From Sphingomonadaceae bacterium (GTDB taxonomy: Bacteria > Pseudomonadota > Alphaproteobacteria > Sphingomonadales > Sphingomonadaceae): a stretch of DNA of 8,659 nucleotides. Under the pieces are notes generated by a model. It saw only the letters and a program-made list of their open reading frames with translations. It was not told the origin of the DNA and ran no database searches. Shown in pieces: positions 6,562 to 8,659 of this stretch. The stretch covers positions 1 through 8,659 of the forward strand of contig CANEVG010000136.1 in NCBI GenBank assembly GCA_947442095.1, written 5' to 3'. The number at the start of each line of letters is the position of its first letter. Position 1 is the first letter of the stretch. The translations under genes and the position numbers were made by a program.

Positions 6562-6580
6562 CTGTAACAATTTGTTACAG
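6562..6580. promoter_or_regulatory. Perfect 19-bp palindrome, candidate operator upstream of the lipoprotein gene
   Basis: CTGTAACAA (6562-6570), T, TTGTTACAG (6572-6580): nine perfectly matched bases around one central base, in the 198-bp gap between trpS and the DUF4136 gene, about 160 bp upstream of the latter's start. A further half-site, GTTACAG, lies at 6456-6462. The arms are AT-richer than the surroundings and no T-run follows, so a dimeric regulator site is more likely than a terminator, although an 8-bp stem with a 3-nt loop could form in RNA. I could not name the regulator or place a convincing -35/-10 pair in the gap. Confidence 0.55.
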
Positions 6581-6603
6581 ATCGCCAAATCCACAGCAAC
6601 ATT

Positions 6604-7623
6604 CTAGCCTCTGACCAGGCCCAGGGCGGCATAGGCCCGCGTAAGCGTCGGCGCAGCCAGAGCGCGGGCGCGCTCCGCCCCCGAGGCAAGGATCGCATCG
6701 AGCGCAGCGGTATCGGTGCGCAGCTCGCGGTAGCGCGCAGTGATCGGCGCGAGCCCTTCGACCAGCAACTCGCCCAGCGCCGGCTTGAACGCGCCGAAGC
6801 CCTGGCCTTCGAACTGCGCCAGCACATCGGCCACGCTGCAGCCTGCCATAGCGGCGTAGATGCCCACCAGATTGGCCGCCTCGGGCCGCTCCTTCAGGCC
6901 GTCGGCGTGGCCGGGCAGCGGCTCGGGGTCGGTCTTGGCCTTGCGCACCTTCTGCATGATCGCATCGGCATCGTCGGTCAGGTTGATGCGGCTCATGTCA
7001 GATGGGTCGGACTTCGACATCTTTGCGCCGCCATCGCGCAGGCTCATGATCCGGGCGGCTTCAGGCGGGATGGTCGGCTCGGGCAGCGTGAACACCGGCG
7101 CATCTTCAGATGCGAAATCGTTGTTGAACTTCTGCGCGATGTCGCGCGCGAGTTCGAGGTGCTGCTTCTGGTCTTCTCCCACAGGCACATGCGTGGCCTG
7201 ATAGAGCAGCACGTCCGCCGCCTGCAGCACCGGATACGTGAACAGCGCGACACTGGCACCCTCGCGGTTCTTGCCCGCCTTGTCCTTCCACTGCGTCATG
7301 CGGTTCAGCCAGCCCATGCGCGCGGTGCCCATCAGCAGCCATTGCAGCTCGGCGTGCGCGGGAACCTGGGTCTGGTTGAACAGGATCGAGCGCTCGGGAT
7401 CGATCCCGCAAGCCACCAGCGCCGCCACCATCTCGCGCGTGTTGGCGGTGAGATCTGCCGGTACATGCGGCATCGAGATCGCGTGCAGATCAGCCAGAAA
7501 ATAGAGGCAATCGTGCCCCTGTGCGGTCCATTCATCCTGCATCCGCACCCAGTTCCGGATCGCGCCGAGGTAGTTGCCAAGGTGTAGGTTGCCGGTGGGC
7601 TGGATGCCGGAGACGATACGCAT
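6604..7623 (-). CDS. trpS: Tryptophanyl-tRNA synthetase
   Basis: A class I aminoacyl-tRNA synthetase that charges tRNA-Trp with tryptophan using ATP; it is cytoplasmic and works as a homodimer. The 339 residues match the bacterial enzyme's usual length. The N-terminus MRIVSGIQPTGNLHLGNYLG contains the HIGH-equivalent HLGN (14-17), and AKMSKSD (200-206) contains the KMSKS loop. Between them lie LADLHAIS (43-50), ALFTYPVLQAADVLLY (126-141) and VPVGEDQKQHLELARDIA (146-163), which belong to the tryptophan site and dimer core of this family. The ATG at 7623 is fixed by the canonical N-terminus; the Shine-Dalgarno signal before it is weak. It starts 18 bp after the murJ stop on the same strand, so it is probably transcribed with murJ. 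I see no Trp leader peptide or T-box in the short gap. Confidence 0.97.
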   Translation of the reverse strand: MRIVSGIQPTGNLHLGNYLGAIRNWVRMQDEWTAQGHDCLYFLADLHAISMPHVPADLTANTREMVAALVACGIDPERSILFNQTQVPAHAELQWLLMGTARMGWLNRMTQWKDKAGKNREGASVALFTYPVLQAADVLLYQATHVPVGEDQKQHLELARDIAQKFNNDFASEDAPVFTLPEPTIPPEAARIMSLRDGGAKMSKSDPSDMSRINLTDDADAIMQKVRKAKTDPEPLPGHADGLKERPEAANLVGIYAAMAGCSVADVLAQFEGQGFGAFKPALGELLVEGLAPITARYRELRTDTAALDAILASGAERARALAAPTLTRAYAALGLVRG

Positions 7624-7641
7624 GGGTCGAGCTACTCTGAG

Positions 7642-8659
7642 TTAGGATTGGGTTGGCTTGCGCTTGCGCCGCAGGAGCAATTTCAGGTCATCCCGCGAGA
7701 ACGCGCCTAGCAGGATGGCGCTGAGCGCATAGACCAGCCCGCCCGCTGAAACCAGCACGCTGAGGGTGAGAAAACGCACAAACCAGGTGCCGTGGACATA
7801 AGGCATGAGCTGTCCTTGCCCTGCCCACAGCACCGCCCCCATCGCCAGCGCCGCCAGCGCGAGACGGGGAGCGCGCCGCTTGAGGCGCGCATCCAGCGTA
7901 AAATGCCCGCGCGCCGCGAGCGTGCGGTAGAGCATCACCACGTTAACGGTGGAGGCAATCGCGGTCGCCAGCGGCGGGCCGACATGCTGGAGCGGCACGA
8001 TCAGCGCGAGGTTCAGGCCCAGGTTCACTGCCATCGAGATCGTGGCGTAGCGCACCGGCGTGACGGTATCCTGCCGCGCATAATACCCGGGGGTGAGCAC
8101 CTTGACGAGAATGTAGCTCGGCAGTCCGATCGAGAACGCGGCAAGGGCCTGCGCCGTGGCGTGGGTGTCGGCCGGAGTGAAGCGGCCATAGCCAAACAGG
8201 GCAGCGGCGATCGGTTCACCGCATAGGACCAGCGCGAGCGTGGCAGGCAAGGTCAGCAGCAGCGCCAGTTCAAGACCCCGGTTCTGCGTTTCCATAGCGC
8301 CCGCATCGTCCCCCCCGCCAAGCTGGCGCGAAATCGTGGGGAGCAGCACAGTGCCAAGGCCGATGCCGATGAGGCCGAGCGGCAGCTGGTTCAGCCGGTC
8401 TGCCATGTAAATATAAGTGACCGAGCCGTGCGCGAGGAGCGAGGCAGCCAGCGCGGTCGAGACGACAAGGTTGATCTGCACCGCACCGGCCCCTGCCGCT
8501 GCCGGCCAGATAACCGCGAGGAGCCGCTTCACGTCGGCATCGAAGCGCGGCAGCCTGAGGCGCAGGCTCACCCCGGCCTTGCGGCAGGCCCAGATCAGCC
8601 AGATCAGCTGCAGCGCGCCCGATACCGAAACGCCGATGGCCTGATTGCGCGCGGTGATA
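7642..8659 (-). CDS. murJ: Lipid II flippase MurJ, N-terminal part missing (cut by window edge)
   Basis: The C-terminal 338 residues of a MOP/MATE-fold membrane protein that flips the peptidoglycan precursor lipid II across the inner membrane (formerly MviN). The frame stays open to the right edge: translation through 8572-8658 gives QAIGVSVSGALQLIWLI, then the stretch encoded from 8571 on, so the GTG at 8571 is an internal valine and not a start. Family features include VSTALAASL followed by VTYIYMADRLNQLPLGLIGI, GTVLLPTISRQ, the glycine/aromatic FGYGRFTPADT, VKVLTPGYYARQDTVTPVR (a strongly conserved MurJ segment) and alternating hydrophobic helices to a basic C-terminus KLLLRRKRKPTQS. Full MurJ proteins have about 510-530 residues, so about 180 are outside the window. 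It stops with TAA at 7642-7644, 18 bp before trpS, an arrangement common in alphaproteobacteria. Confidence 0.95.
   Translation of the reverse strand, partial: ITARNQAIGVSVSGALQLIWLIWACRKAGVSLRLRLPRFDADVKRLLAVIWPAAAGAGAVQINLVVSTALAASLLAHGSVTYIYMADRLNQLPLGLIGIGLGTVLLPTISRQLGGGDDAGAMETQNRGLELALLLTLPATLALVLCGEPIAAALFGYGRFTPADTHATAQALAAFSIGLPSYILVKVLTPGYYARQDTVTPVRYATISMAVNLGLNLALIVPLQHVGPPLATAIASTVNVVMLYRTLAARGHFTLDARLKRRAPRLALAALAMGAVLWAGQGQLMPYVHGTWFVRFLTLSVLVSAGGLVYALSAILLGAFSRDDLKLLLRRKRKPTQS

Noticed and set aside
6907..7587. 226-codon open frame on the + strand
   Set aside because: Antisense to trpS, rich in Arg/His/Gln, with no recognisable domain.
8569..8571. GTG as the start of murJ
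   Set aside because: Translation continues upstream to the window edge with clear MurJ sequence, so this is an internal valine codon.

Overview
The window is about 8.7 kb of GC-rich chromosomal DNA. Gene content and protein sequences suggest an alphaproteobacterium, most likely a sphingomonad (Novosphingobium/Sphingomonas/Erythrobacter type). The reasons are GC-rich third positions throughout, the alphaproteobacterial ubiE-ubiB-coaBC-dut grouping, alphaproteobacterial protein signatures such as HADMHQGN in UbiB, and murJ directly followed by trpS. No mobile element, tRNA, rRNA, CRISPR array or phage gene was found. Most of the window is ordinary housekeeping DNA.

Positions 17-3483 (+ strand) hold ubiE, ubiB and an acyltransferase-3 membrane protein. 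Gaps are 10 bp and 1 bp, so this is probably one transcript. UbiE is the ubiquinone/menaquinone C-methyltransferase. UbiB is the atypical kinase/ATPase needed for ubiquinone biosynthesis. The acyltransferase has no obvious link to quinones. Positions 3480-3884 (- strand) hold a small four-helix membrane protein (DUF4345-like) that converges on the acyltransferase; the two stop codons share the palindrome CTAG. These two membrane genes look like an accessory insertion inside a ubiE-ubiB-coaBC-dut cluster. Positions 3885-3992 are a short divergent intergenic region.

Positions 3993-5655 (+ strand) hold coaBC (bifunctional coenzyme A biosynthesis) and dut (dUTPase), overlapping by 14 bp and probably translationally coupled. 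A perfect 9-bp inverted repeat at 5666-5688 separates dut from the convergent genes to its right and may terminate transcription.

Positions 5704-8659 are read leftward on the - strand: murJ (lipid II flippase, cut by the right window edge), then trpS 18 bp later (tryptophanyl-tRNA synthetase). After a 198-bp gap comes a DUF4136-type lipoprotein with an unusual Gly/Trp-rich insert. The gap holds a perfect palindrome, CTGTAACAA-T-TTGTTACAG, the best operator candidate in the window.

I found no clear new system. The items most worth a second look are the palindrome upstream of the lipoprotein gene, the Gly/Trp segment with its G-quadruplex-prone coding strand, and the membrane-gene pair inserted in the ubiquinone/CoA cluster.
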